DNA of 64,000 nt from Jaltomata sinuosa (GCA_003996215.1 QJPP01001738.1:62001-126000), one strand, 5' to 3'; counted from the stretch's first letter, positions 14,001 through 24,743 are shown. The notes: generated from the sequence alone by a model not told the origin. Made by a program: numbers and translations.

Positions 14001-17000
14001 CTGAATATCTTCCTAATTTTGGTATTTATATAAGAGAAGCTACCAGAAAATGGAGGCGTTTTTTACTTAAATTTCAACTTTTTCACAATTCTCATATTGG
14101 CATGCAGCTAATGATCAGTTATTATTTTAATGGAAGTAGATGCACTTCCTCTTTATATCATAGTACCAATATGAATATTACATGAAACTGACTAAGATGA
14201 GAAGGTGGGGATGTTGTGAATGGAAAGTTAATTTGTTTCTATTCCTCTTGGCTTTTTAAGGAATCAAATTTCATGCTTAATAGTGTCTGCTGTACCACTC
14301 TTGATGAGCCTTCTTTAGGAGTGAACTTTTTGCCTGGAAAGTCCGACTCTTAGTGGATCTGTACATTGAACTACAGGTACGGAAACTTCAGAGGGCGTGT
14401 TTGAGAAATCCTGTTAAGGTACGACGATGCCAATTGTCACCATTTAATTTATAGTTGCTCAAGAGTATTTTGCATACATTGTTTATAATTTGTTTCAGAT
14501 TGAAGCTGCATCTAAATATTCCACAGTTGATACACTGAAGCAGCAGTATCGTTTTCTTCCTGCTAAGTATAAGGTTAGTTCTTCAGTGACAAGATCCTAT
14601 TTTAGTTTTTTTTGGAAAAAAGCAAGACAAGTGGCTATCATTGTATCCAACAATTGGCTTAATTATGACGTTCCTGTGAGTTGAATTTTGTTTAATGACA
14701 ATAGATCGAAATTTTCTGCCTAAGCCGCGAAGGTGTCCAGACAAAGTGTATTTTTACTACAGAACATTATTTGTGTCTCTGTTCTTATAATCATCATCAT
14801 TCAATGTGTATTGACATTATGTCACCACTAGAACAAGAAACAATCACGTGGATAAAAGAGGCGGGAACAGATCCAGTGGAGACGGGGTTGGGCATGTAGC
14901 TCAGAGGATTAGAGCACGTGGAGACGTGATCATAATGATTGCGTTGCAAAGTAATAACTAGCACGAAGAGTGCAGCATCTTTTTTTGATGCGTCTTCAAT
15001 GAAACTTCTTTACTAGATCGAAATAATAACTAGCACAAGGAGTCCCTCTTTACAAGATTCATATTTTTATCTTTCCCAGAAGTATTAATCATGAAAGTCT
15101 AAGTAGTTGCATGTCTTGATTATTGAAGTGAACATAGTCCGACACAGAGGTCAGGTCACATAGAGGGCTTGTCACAGTTAAGTCTGCACCTACATCATGT
15201 AGCATAACAACAACAACATACCCAGTATATTCCTACCAGCGGGGTCTAGGGAGGGTGGGTGTACAAAGACCTTATTCCTACCTTTGTGGGGTAGAGAGGT
15301 TGTTTTCGATAGACCCCCGGCTCAAGAAAATCGTTTTTCAGGAAAAATGGTTTGAAAGGAATGCAATAGTAAAAGCTATAATAAAAGATTTGAAGAAAAA
15401 AAAGCAGTGACAGTACAAATAATTAAAGATGACAAAAGTAAAAGAAACAATAGTTCGAAACATAATATAATGCTAGCAGAATAATAATAATAACTACTGT
15501 GTGGCATATGCAGTTAAAAACACCTGTTTAGCACATTTGGTCTCTTTTCTCAAAATATGTAATGCTAGCAGAATAATAATAATAACTACTGTGTGGCATA
15601 TGCAGTTAAAAACACCTGTTTGGCACATTTGGTCTCTTTTCTCAAAATATGTACATAATCAAGCAAGTTACCATATTTGTGGTCACAGCTATGGGGTTTC
15701 TCACACTGCTAGCCCTAATTAGTTGTTTCTTGCATCATTAGTAGAACTAGTACTCCCTCGACTATTAGGAATTTAGCAGTATCCTAGTTCTTCCAATACA
15801 TTTCCGCCAAACAAAAGGGTAGCAGATATTTCAAGGAAATAGTATATTCTTCGTCCTCAAATCTTTTTTTTGGTAAAGCAAGTAAATTTCATTAGTAAGG
15901 CATCAAGCAGATGCAAGATTACATAGAGAAACCTAAAAGTTTCAGAACATATCTACATGAAGCTAGAGTAATAAGCAAAAGCTCGTGGAAACAGTCAAAA
16001 ACCTATATTACCTTGGAAACCCTGCTAAATAAGAGTCATGGAGCTAACAAAATCCTAAACGTGTTAACACCGTTTACAGGGTGCAAGGTGGTTGGTTTTT
16101 AAAAAGATGTTCAGGAAAAAATGGTTGAAAATGTTTCTCAATAATTTTATTAAGCATAGGAGGGCTTTAAATAGCCAACTTGAAACACAGAATCTGAATA
16201 ATTTAAAATTCAAAAACCTAAACTATCTAATAAAAATTTAAAATTCAAATTTATCCTAAAACTAGGAACTTATTATGCTAAAAAATTACTGCAGTAACTA
16301 AAGTAAATTTCAACACTCATTTGCTTTAGTTATTGCAATTTTAAAAATTGCTCCTCCTCAAACTGCTTTGACAGTTGGTATCGACTTCTGTTGATTGTTT
16401 TTTGAACTTGCACATTTTTTTGATATTGATTTTTCTCTTCTTCTTTCTTTTACTTCCTTTGGTTTTGTGCTCAAAAAACACCATCAATAATCTTGCGTTG
16501 TTTGAAAGCTCTTTTGAAAGTGCTTTCATCTGGACAACGATAGGATTTGCTAGATGTTGTTGTAAGGATTTTTCTTTCATCACAACATCACATAATGCAT
16601 AGGTTTCAAAATGCGATTTCATTTTCACTGACCAATTCATATAGTTTTTTTCCAGTGAAAAATTGTGGGGCATTGCAAGAGAGACTGTTGCTTGCCATTT
16701 TTTAAAATAGGTTAAAAGTTGGTTGAAAATACTCTGTGCGTTGTAAATGGGATAGCCCTGACGAGTTAAAAAAGTTGAAAATAGCCCTGACGGGTTAAAA
16801 ATGGATTGAAAATAGCCATGGCGGGTTAAAACTGGTTGAAAGTAGCCCCGACGGGTTAAAAATGGGTTGTAGTTCTTTAGAAGAACTCACAGATTCCGTA
16901 AAATCAATGAAGCTCTTGATACCACTGTTGGTTTTTTAAAAGATGGGGCAGGAAAAAATGGTTGAAAATGTCTCTCAATAATTTTATTAAGCATAGGAGG

Positions 17001-19314
17001 AGTTTAAATAGTCAACTTGAACCACAAAATCTGCATAATTTAAAATTCAAAAACCCAAACTATCTCAACAAACTAATCTATTTAATAGAAATTTAAAATT
17101 CGAATTTATCCTAAAACTAGGAACTTATTATGCAAAAAAATTACTGCAGTAACTTAAGTAAATTTCAACAAAGGTGTTAGATTAGCATAGAAGAAACGAG
17201 AGGAGTGATGTAAAATGGTACTTTTAAAGGTCCTTAATGACAAATCCTTTGGTTTTGGCATTAAAATTATCAGGACTAGTTTAGCTAATGCCTGATAATC
17301 TTGGGACTGAGTGCTAGAGACAGTATACAAGGAATTAACGTAAAAGACCCCCCTAGTTGAGGGGCTAAAGATGTAATTGCTCTGGTTTGCTGAATTATGA
17401 TTTGTGGTTATCAAATAATGATTTGTTTTTTGACTTAAATATTTTGTCGATGGTCCACAGGACTGCTATCTTATCTATATTCTGACTGAGATGTCTGGTA
17501 GTACATCAATGGTTTTCACCCGTACATGTGATGCAACTCGTCTTCTGGCATTGATGCTTCGAAATCTTGGCTTGAGAGCCATACCAATTAGTGGTCAGAT
17601 GACTCAGGTATACTCTTGAACTTCAAAGCATATTTTAACAGGTTCACACTTTTCTCTTTGCTGGTTCTGTTTCATTCCTCAATCCCCACCCCCCACACGA
17701 AAAGAATCATTTTTTACTTGGACAGGATAAAAGGCTTGGAGCTCTAAACAAATTTAAGGCCGGAGAATGCAATATCCTTATCTGCACTGATGTGGCAAGT
17801 CGAGGACTTGATATCCCATCTGTTGATATGGTTATCAACTATGATATTCCAACAAACTCAAAGGTGGATCTTTTTATTCTTCCTGCTTATAAAGTTGTAT
17901 GCTGTTTTTTCTGTTATTTATCTAAAACAAAGAAAGTTTATACTGTTTTTTCTGCTCATTTGGGTGGTCTGGATTTATCTATACTCAACTTCATACTCAT
18001 CATTTCAATCTAAATAATCTAATTTTGTTTTCTGATGCTATTTAAGCTTATTGTTGTATGCATGACCTGCAGGATTATATACATAGAGTGGGAAGAACTG
18101 CACGAGCAGGACGTTCTGGGGTTGCCATATCATTAGTGAATCAGTATGAGTTGGAGTGGTATATACAGATAGAAAAACTTATTGGTATGAAAGTACAGAA
18201 TATTATATTTCGGATATTCTAATATCTTTTTTCCCTATGCATTATGTTCTTCATCTGTTTGTTGCTACATATTGTTTTCCCATCTAAAAATTGATAATCT
18301 TCAGGGAAGAAACTACCTGAGTATCCTGCGGAGGAAGAAGAGGTTTTGCTACTCTTGGAACGGGTAACAGAAGCCAAGAGGATATCACTGATGGTACATT
18401 TTGTCTCTTCAGTGTTTTATTTTTGGGTGGGGGTTGGGGGTGGGATTACTTCAATCGGCGGCGTGCACTATAGGTGGTCAACTTCTGCTTGCATGGGTTA
18501 AACACTGTTACTTTAGCCGATTAATTCAAATGAAATGAGCACTAATTTTTATTATTAATTTCCCTTTTAGGACCTATACTATAGTTGATTCTCCTCTTTC
18601 CCCATTTTCATTAGGCTCAGGAGTTGGGGGTCGTTTCATATGAGGGACAAGGGATAATAATCCCGGGATAAAATGCAGGATTATTTTATCCTGCGTTTGG
18701 TTAGGGGTATTAGTTAATCTCGAGATTATTTATCCCACCATTTGTACTCCAATGATGGGATAAGTTATCCCATATATATGTTGCGATAACTAATCCCATG
18801 GGATAATCTAATAATCCCAATCCATGGATAACTTTATCTATCCCATCCCCCTACCAAACAACCCCTTAATGTCGGAGAAGTGATAAGGTAGAGCTAGTGC
18901 GAGCATATTTTTGTTTTGAGTGTGTATTGGATGTATAGCTGTTATTCGGAACATGCTACTCTTATGTGCATTTCTTATTTGGAGGTGATGTGGAATGTTG
19001 TTAGAAGTGACGTGTACGACTTGCTCGATGAAATCTTATAGTTCATATTCCTGATGTTTGTATTATTATATGGATTGGTTAGTACTCTTTGGAGGATCTT
19101 TGCTAGTAATACTTAATGTATCCATGGTGATACATTGTACAATGGAGTTATTACCTATTAGATAATTAATATCCAATCCATGTTAACGCAGAAAATCAAA
19201 GAAACTGGCGGAAAAAGGAAACACAGAGGTGGTGGAGATGATGGTGACGAGGAGGTTGATAGATACTTGGGAGGTAAGAACAAGAAGCTATCAAAGAAGC
19301 CAAAGAGAAAATGA
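8004..19314 (+). CDS. RH10: DEAD-box ATP-dependent RNA helicase 10 (RH10/DDX47/Rrp3 type), 13 exons
   Basis: Exons: 8004-8139, 10377-10500, 10586-10655, 10875-10937, 12629-12703, 13678-13797, 14377-14418, 14499-14573, 17461-17607, 17726-17863, 18073-18184, 18305-18393, 19192-19314. All junctions are GT-AG and the frame stays open, giving about 437 residues. Motifs in order: Q-motif segment GWKNPSKIQAEALP (29-42); Walker A AQTGSGKTG (about 53-61); PTRELA; TPGRLLDHL; DEAD inside VLDEADRLLNED; SAT; SGQMTQ; TDVASRGLDIP; HRVGRTARAGRSG; and a Lys-rich C-terminal tail. Family knowledge: the yeast Rrp3 and human DDX47 group acts in the nucleolus in pre-rRNA processing for the small ribosomal subunit. 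The start is chosen because MEESNEEVKSFKELGV matches the family N-terminus. Large introns 1, 4, 5 and 8 are filled with transposons, yet the coding exons look intact. The first base of exon 10 is uncertain by one position. Confidence 0.92.
8821..8970. mobile_element. MITE, family A (TGTTTGGAT...ACTTATTTT termini)
   Basis: The ends are inverted copies: GGATTGACTTATTTTAAGTG on the left and, complemented, CAAACAGGCT-type sequence on the right. A related copy lies at 49654-49852. It is located in intron 1 of the helicase gene and has no coding frame. Confidence 0.65.
8971..10330. repeat. Three diverged tandem copies of a ~350-bp block in RH10 intron 1
   Basis: Each copy starts TTGCATTTGAG..CATTTAATGGACC (about 8973, 9317, 9662). 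It proceeds through a GGGGAGAG stretch, CTGGCATCATACATTTCTTA and ATTGGATGACTTTTGTAT, and ends CATCCACTAAGTTATGGAAT. The third copy is split by a TS SINE and its flank (about 9885-10235). Confidence 0.85.
9885..10010 (-). mobile_element. TS-type SINE
   Basis: AACAACAACAACATACC at the left, GTACGCAGACCTTACCCCTA in the middle and CTTCGGCTCAAGAAAAG at the right. AT-rich sequence resembling the extension of other copies follows to about 10225. It is inserted in the third 350-bp block. Confidence 0.85.
14890..14921 (+). pseudogene. Fragment of plastid-type trnR-ACG
   Basis: The 32 bases start GGGCATGTAGCTCAGAGG and continue ATTAGAGCACGTGG. From memory of plastid tRNA-Arg(ACG) this is its acceptor and D-arm half with one difference (T to A at base 5). 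The anticodon arm and 3' half are missing, so it cannot be a working tRNA. It is most simply a small plastid DNA insertion, possibly via the mitochondrion, in intron 8 of the helicase gene. Confidence 0.6.
15206..15330 (-). mobile_element. TS-type SINE
   Basis: AACAACAACAACATACCCAG at the left end, GGGTCTAGGGAGGGTGGGTG in the middle and GACCCCCGGCTCAAGAAAA at the right. The following AT-rich 140 bases resemble the flank of the 9885 copy, so the element may be longer than marked. Confidence 0.85.
15469..15652. repeat. 92-bp tandem duplication
   Basis: Two near-identical 92-bp copies start TGCTAGCAGAATAATAATAA at 15471 and 15563 and differ at only one or two bases. They lie next to the SINE in intron 8. 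Confidence 0.95.
15864..16084 (-). mobile_element. LINE 3'-end-like fragment
   Basis: TTTTTTTGGTAAAGCAAG followed by AAATTTCATTAGTAAGGCAT is the complement of a typical Solanaceae LINE 3' end, with the poly(A) as poly(T). No coding part is retained. A similar tail is seen at 58990. Moderate confidence because only the tail is visible. Confidence 0.45.
16090..17170 (-). mobile_element. Mini (internally deleted) Copia-like LTR retrotransposon
   Basis: Direct repeats at 16090-16315 and 16926-17170 end ..AAATTTCAACA and bound a 610-bp interior. A 5-bp target duplication AAGGT lies at 16085-16089 and 17171-17175. Read on the minus strand, the interior starts with TGGTATCAAGAGCT, a near match to the initiator tRNA-Met primer-binding site. 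It then holds a 36-bp tandem repeat and, at 16341-16673, a 110-residue frame starting MPHNFSLEKNYMNWSVKMKS. That frame resembles the N-terminal gag of Copia elements. A GA-rich stretch near 16350 can serve as polypurine tract. There is no pol. It sits antisense in helicase intron 8. Confidence 0.85.
16740..16872. repeat. About four 36-bp tandem repeats inside the mini LTR element
   Basis: Units of the form GACGGGTTAAAAATGG..TTGAAAATAGCCC recur at about 36-bp spacing, with several substitutions between units. Confidence 0.85.
18626..18866. mobile_element. MITE, family B (GGGATAA-rich, inverted-repeat termini)
   Basis: Left tip GGGGTCGTTTCATATGAGGG and right tip, complemented, GGGGTTGTTTGGTAGGGGG are similar. 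The interior is a palindrome-rich run of GGGATAA/TTATCCC. A related element is at about 36713-36945. It lies in the last intron of the helicase gene. Confidence 0.65.
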
Positions 19315-20067
19315 GAGAACGTGTTATTTAGCAATGTTAGTTGGGCCAATTTTGACATCATTATTTGTTTCATTGTTCTCTTTTGGTCCTGTAATGTGAC
19401 ATTTCTATAATCCTTCTACATGATTTTGACCATTGCCTTCTAATCCCTAATATGTGCACTCCAAAATGGGGGGAAAAGTTAGTGATTGTTAGCAATGTGG
19501 TCAGTCTAATTGCTCTCGACATGTAATCCGATCTCATTGAAATGTAAGGCATGTTTGATTTGGACCATCTTATGTGATCCAATTGTTTTTCTCATTTAGT
19601 ATTAGTGGAGCATAACCAACCCCTTGACGTCTGAAAGTACACAACTTTTTCTATGGCTTATGACCTAAAGTACGACATTAAGTGTTTACTTCTGAAACTA
19701 ATAAAACTTTGCTAACATGACAGTTTGTTTCTGAAAGGGGGGAAGGGTTAAGACTAGAGTTGATGCCAATTTATGTCCACCTATTGTTACTTTGAAAGGA
19801 GTTTTCACTTCGCTGAGAAGGTTATGTATATACTTTCAAAGGTTAAGGATTACGAATCACAAAGCCAAAAGTTACGAGGGAAATGTAACCAAAGAAGACA
19901 GTCAAATACCAGAACTTAATATAACCATGAAAATGACCATTTATACTAGATAAGATAAATTACAAGGACTTCAGACAGGAAAACAAAAACACAAAGCAAA
20001 AGGAGAATTATTTAAAAACATTGCATTATAGCAGTTCAATGCCATATTTGATGGGAAAATATTCAGT
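19315..20067. other. Convergent intergenic region between RH10 and the minus-strand ADH copy
   Basis: The 3' UTRs of both genes must lie here. No other gene or repeat recognised. Confidence 0.6.
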
Positions 20068-21259
20068 CTAGTGGTCCATGTGGATGATGCAACGAAGGCC
20101 TTCTCCTTTGAGCATGAGATCAAAAGCCTTGTTGATTTCAGAAAACGGGAGTTGATGAGTTATGAACTTCTCCAATTCTACTTCCTTGTTCATGTACTTC
20201 TCCACAACAGAAGGAAGATCGGATCGCGGCTTGTAGTTTCCAAAGAATGTGCCCTTTAGAGTCCTTTCATTCAACAAGTTCATAGGATGTGTCTTGAAAA
20301 CAGCTTCTTTATGGGGTACTCCTACAAGAACAGCCACTCCCCAGCCCTGCCATTCAGTACTGTCTTTGTTAGAGATAATAACTACTAGTCGAGTGACCAT
20401 ATGAGAATTCATCACTTTCTTTTGTATGAACAAAAATTGCATTGAGTTAAACATCGGAATTGAATAGTAGAAGAAAACATACATCATGGACACATTCAAA
20501 TGCAGAAATCATAGCATCAATGTGGCCAGTGCACTCCACGCTTCTGTCGACACCGCCATCAGTCATCTCAGCAATCACCTATCAAACATTCAAGAAAGGA
20601 TGATTGATTTCCACTCAAGTTTTTGCTAATACAAACTGATATATTAGGAGAAGGAAGCATGCGTGCAGAGTACCTCTTGAACTGGTTTGTTATAGTCCTT
20701 TGGGTTCACAAATTCTGTCACACCAAATTTCTTTGCTGCAGAAGATAAAGGAGTAGATTTCTAACTTAGAAACAAAGGTCAATAGATAGAAAAGATTGAA
20801 AGTTCTAATGTTGAAGCAAGAGCACATAGACTTGGATATTTTACCTAGCTCAAATCTGTTTGCATTCAAATCAACACCAATAATCCTTGAAGCCCCTGCA
20901 ATTCTCGCTCCTTCTGCAGCCTGTTTAAATGGGATGCAACCAATTTAGTCACTTCATAGTCAATTTAGAAACTTCGATATGAAATACCTTGGCTTCCCAG
21001 AAGTAGACATCAGTGTGGCAAAGTGAAGTATAGAGGATCTTGAGACGAACTTCCATATACTGAGGAGGAGCCACATCCACTTCCTCAATCACCAATGGCT
21101 TCCCTGCTTCCCATGCTACAGCAGCTGCAAAGAGACCAGAAATTTCCATTACCTCAAACTTCCCATTTGCAGAATTGACCACACAAATAGAAAAATAGAA
21201 AAAATAAAATGAAATGAAGTACCTTTGCAACGAATGACTTGTCCACCAGTGCTTGACAT
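20068..21259 (-). pseudogene. Alcohol dehydrogenase copy lacking exons 3-5
   Basis: Exons on the minus strand, numbered as in the full copy at 42027: exon 1 21223-21259, exon 2 20988-21124, exon 6 20845-20920, exon 7 20674-20735, exon 8 20483-20578, exon 9 20068-20346. Start MSSTGGQVIRCK and end LRCIIHMDH are typical plant class-P ADH. The family enzyme is a cytosolic zinc enzyme interconverting ethanol and acetaldehyde with NAD(H), important in hypoxia. Exons 3-5 (about residues 59-210) are gone. Lost are the second and third catalytic zinc ligands (His of GHEAAG, Cys of SCGISTG), the four-Cys structural zinc lobe and the GLGAVG dinucleotide motif. Cys of SLCHTD remains. The intron joining exon 2 to exon 6 is only 67 bp, and the join keeps frame, so a 228-residue protein is predicted, surely without ADH activity. 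Confidence 0.9.
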
Positions 21260-21380
21260 GATGTTTTCTTGATTTCCTCCTTCACTAATTACTGAATTAT
21301 GAGATGAGGTATACATTCCCCAGGTTTTGGTGTGTTTGTTTTGTTTTATTATTCTTTGTCAAAAAAGTGAAAGGTGGTTG

Positions 21381-21390
21381 GTTTATATTT
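21381..21390 (-). promoter_or_regulatory. Candidate TATA box of the truncated ADH copy
   Basis: On the minus strand AAATATAAAC lies about 120 bases upstream of the start codon at 21259. Position and composition fit a TATA box; there is no other evidence. Confidence 0.35.
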
Positions 21391-21600
21391 CTCAAAGACG
21401 TACAAAAGTAAAGTAGTAATTAGGCTCTCTTAAATTTCATTCAGACACTTAAATTATGATTTATCTTGATTGAATACATGAAAACATAATAAAATGTTCT
21501 CTCACACACTTTTGATTTATATTTTCAAAAAGTTTTTACGTGTTTTCTCAAATAGTAATATGTTAATCACACAAAATATGACTACTTTTTTAGTTATACT

Positions 21601-22234
21601 TAAAGCCGTCAATATGGGCTAGGCCCGTTGGACTGGCCCGGCCCAGCCTGTAATTTGATAGGGTTGGGCTAAGACTTTTGCAGCCCATTTAAGAACAAGG
21701 TTTTTAAGCCTGACCCGGATAAGCCTACTGGCCCGTAGGGCTTGAGCTATATGGGTTGGGCCGGCCCGTGGGTTATATAAAAATAATTAAAAAATAAAAA
21801 TAAAATAGAGTACTAAAAAGAACAAGATGAGTCCAAACTCAAAGTCTACTTAAACCATCATAAATATTTAAATATTAATTATGTTTATAAAATATGTAAG
21901 GTTCGAACAATACCATGTCAAAATTTATTTAGTTTCACTGATTATTATGATTATTTTTTTGTGAACTTGAACTTAATTAGCAAATAGTAACATTATGTAA
22001 TACCATCTTGTAAATATTTATATTATTAATAATTTAAATTTAAAAAATTATAAAAATAATATTATTTTAGAAAAAGGGGGCTGGCCCGTCGAGGCCCGCA
22101 GCCCACAAAGTGATGGGTTGTGCTTGCCATTTTCGAGCCCATCATTTTGATAGGCCAGTCCGACCTGGCCCGTCAAATTTCAAAGCCCGTGAAGGCTAGT
22201 TCGGATGGACTGAGCCAGCCCGTATTGACAGCTC
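21601..22234. mobile_element. Non-autonomous DNA transposon with GGGC/GCCC-rich terminal arms
   Basis: Left arm AAGCCGTCAATATGGGCTAG and the complement of the right arm, GAGCTGTCAATACGGGCTGG, match. A 10-bp direct repeat TAGTTATACT at 21591-21600 and 22235-22244 is a clear target duplication. The outer 170 bases on each side are rich in GGCCCG motifs and the middle is AT-rich without a coding frame. The 9-10-bp duplication would suit a Mutator-like origin; a hAT origin (8 bp) is not excluded. Confidence 0.8.
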
Positions 22235-22743
22235 TAGTTATACTCATCAACATTAATAAATGTAACAAGCTTGTGTTTTTATGACTTATTGAGATAAATA
22301 TGTATAGTTAAAAAAATGTGACATATTTTAAGGGTTAAACTTAATTATGCAATTAACATAATGAACATAAACCTTGCTACTGTCCCACCATGTTTTCAAA
22401 TGTGCAATTGTCTACGTGTCACATGCAAATATGTAATGAATCTAACAACAAATGATCCCGTTTAGGATTCTAGAGTACTATTTTTAGTACCAAACTTAAT
22501 CCTAGGATATTTACCTTATCCGTCATACAAAATGACCCCAAATAATTTAATTAATTTTATAATTAATTGAATTAAATTAATTTAATATTTTAAAATCAAA
22601 ATTTAAATATTTAAAAATTATATAAAAATATTATAAATTGTAATTCTTTTCATGCCAATATGATTAAAAAAATAAATTTTAAAATATTGATTAAAATTCA
22701 CATAAATTTTCTAATATATAGAAGCGGCCAGAAGCAGGTGAAT

Positions 22744-22820
22744 GTCGTCATGCTTTTGGCCGAGTGGTTAAAGCTTGATATTTCATGTAGGGGTCTTGGG
22801 TTCGTGCCTCTGTGGGGTGT
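22744..22820 (+). mobile_element. tRNA-derived head of a SINE or a decayed tRNA
   Basis: A perfect A-box-like TGGCCGAGTGG at 22757-22767 is followed at suitable distance by a B-box-like GGTTCGTGCC at 22799-22808. No acceptor stem closes around them. A SINE head is more likely than a tRNA gene, but no full body or tail could be defined. Confidence 0.45.
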
Positions 22821-23200
22821 ATTTATTTTTTTGTTTAAATATGGTAGAGGGAATAGAGGAGCTTCCCGTCAATTCAAGCCCTCGAATTTCCATTATACAA
22901 TTTGGGTTATTTAGGCTATTGCTGTAATTTTAATTGAAATGGAGCAACACTATTGGCCAATTTAGCCTATCTGATGTGCAATTTCAGGTAGTATATATGT
23001 TTCATTGATGTTTGTATTGTTTGAGTTTATCAGAATCATTTATTGTGTGGAACTCTTTTATTGTTTAAATCAAGTTTATTGTTTTATTTTGATATCTTTT
23101 GTTGGGTAATATTAACTCATAATATACGTATAATGTGAAGCAATTAAATTCAGTGGAAGATTATCATCCCTTTTTTTCCTTTGAGTTTCTATTCATATCA
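22821..23200. other. Intergenic stretch before the Copia element
   Basis: No gene or repeat boundary recognised, apart from possible SINE body sequence at the left. Confidence 0.5.
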
Positions 23201-23655
23201 TGTTATGAATACACTTAATTGTGGATGTCCATTTATTACTCCTACAAGCAGCTTTGTAAGCAGGTTCCTATAAGCAGCTCACAAGTAGCTTTTTAAGCAA
23301 GTTCCTATAAACAGCTCACAAGCAGCTTTGCAAGCAGGTTTTTAGAAGCAGCTTTGTAAGCAGGTTCCTATAAACAGCTCACAAACAGCTTTGCAAGCAG
23401 GTTCCTATAAGCAGCTCGCAAGCAGCTTTGCAAGCAGGTGTCAATAAGCAGCTTTGCAAGCTGCTTCTATTCTTCTATAAATAGGAAGTGCCTATACGTC
23501 TTTTTAGCGTACGCGCGGTTCCTTTTGATTGGAGCCTGTCGCTACCTGGGTCAATCAGCCTATTTGTACATCAGTTGAAAGTTGAATAATATATAAGTTT
23601 CTCTCTATATTCTTTTCTCTGGTGTATTTACTTTGATATTCTTTATTTCACAACA
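23201..23655 (+). repeat. 5' LTR of the Copia element, with internal 36-bp tandem repeats
   Basis: Between about 23245 and 23470 the LTR is an array of GCAGCTCACAAGCAGCTTTG-type units. The downstream part has CTTCTATAAATAGGAAGTG (TATA-like, about 23470-23488), a plausible promoter. The 3' LTR carries the same array with different unit number and order. Confidence 0.9.
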
Positions 23656-23732
23656 CGTTATCACTACGAGCCTCTTCCATCTTGAGCAAATACGGTAAGT
23701 ACTGAAAGTACAAACTTTCTTTTCTTAATTAA

Positions 23733-24743
23733 ATGACAAATCTTTCTAAACGTGAATTTGTTACCCTGGATATATCGGGCAAAAACTACTTGTCTTGGGT
23801 ACTTGATGCTGAAATTCATCTTGATGCGATGGGTCTGGCAGACACCATCAAAGATAAAAATTAGGCATCAAATCAGAATCGTGCCAAGGCAATGATATTT
23901 CTCCGGTATCATATTGATGAGGCTTTAAAAATAGAGTTTCTCACGATTAAAGATCCTCTTGTGCAATGGGATAATTTAAAAGAGAGATATGACCACCTGA
24001 AGATGGTCGTTCATCCGCAAGCACGTTATGAGTGAATGCATTTGAGGCTCCAAAATTTTAAATCTATCACTGAGTATAATTCTTCCATGTTCAGAATTAT
24101 TTCTCAGTTGAAATTATGCGGAGAAACTGCCACTGATCATGATATGCTGGAGAAAATATTCTTCATTCTTTCTGCCTCGAGTATGCTCCTACAGGAGCAA
24201 TACCGAGAAATGGGGTTCAAGAAATATACTGAATTAATTTCATATCTTCTTGTTGCTGAACAACACAACGACCTTCTAATGAAAAATCATGAAAGTCGAC
24301 CTACTGGTTCTTCTCCATTCCCTGAAGTGAATGAGGTAAATTTTCACCAATATAAGTATGGAAAAGGTCGTGATCCCAGTCGTGGTCATGACCATGATCG
24401 AGGAAGAAATCCTAATCATGGTGGTCGTCTTGTACCAAATAGAAACCTTCAGCACCAGCAGTGCAAGAAGAAGGATGAAAAGCTTGAAGCAGTGCAAAAG
24501 AAAAATTCAGGAAATAAATGCTATAGATGTGGAGGAAAAGGGCATTGGTCTCGTACCTGTCGTACGCCAAGGAACCTAGTTGATCTCTATCAAGCATCCC
24601 TGAAGAAGATGGATAACAATGCAAAAGCACACTTTATCTCTGAAGATAATGTTGAGCCCATGCATTTAGATGTTGCATATTTCTTTGAACACCCTGAAGG
24701 AAAAATAGATCACCTTAATGATGACGGATCTGTGATAGTCTAA
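23733..24743 (+). pseudogene. Copia gag with zinc knuckle, two in-frame stops
   Basis: The frame opens at 23733 with MTNLSKREFVTLDISGKNYL, the usual start of plant Copia gag. It meets TAG at 23862 and TGA near 24033. The remaining open part (24036-24743) contains the gag core and a CCHC knuckle CYRCGGKGHWSRTC at about residues 161-174 of that part. A Gly/Arg/His-rich linker precedes the knuckle. The protein would coat the retrotransposon RNA. Confidence 0.9.

Noticed and set aside
14890..14921. Functional tRNA-Arg gene
   Set aside because: The anticodon arm, T arm and 3' acceptor strand are absent.
17726..17863. Possible one-base deletion in RH10 exon 10
   Set aside because: Counting the exon start by hand was ambiguous by one base. 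With the start at 17726 the exon is 138 nt and in frame with all neighbours, so no frameshift is claimed.
20071..20259. Plus-strand frame over the ADH copy and its mirror at 43791-43979
   Set aside because: Both are antisense shadows of ADH exon 9, appearing twice because the exon is duplicated.
23240..23470. Regular short repeats resembling a CRISPR array
   Set aside because: Units are contiguous without unique spacers, lie in a retrotransposon LTR, and the genome is a plant nucleus.
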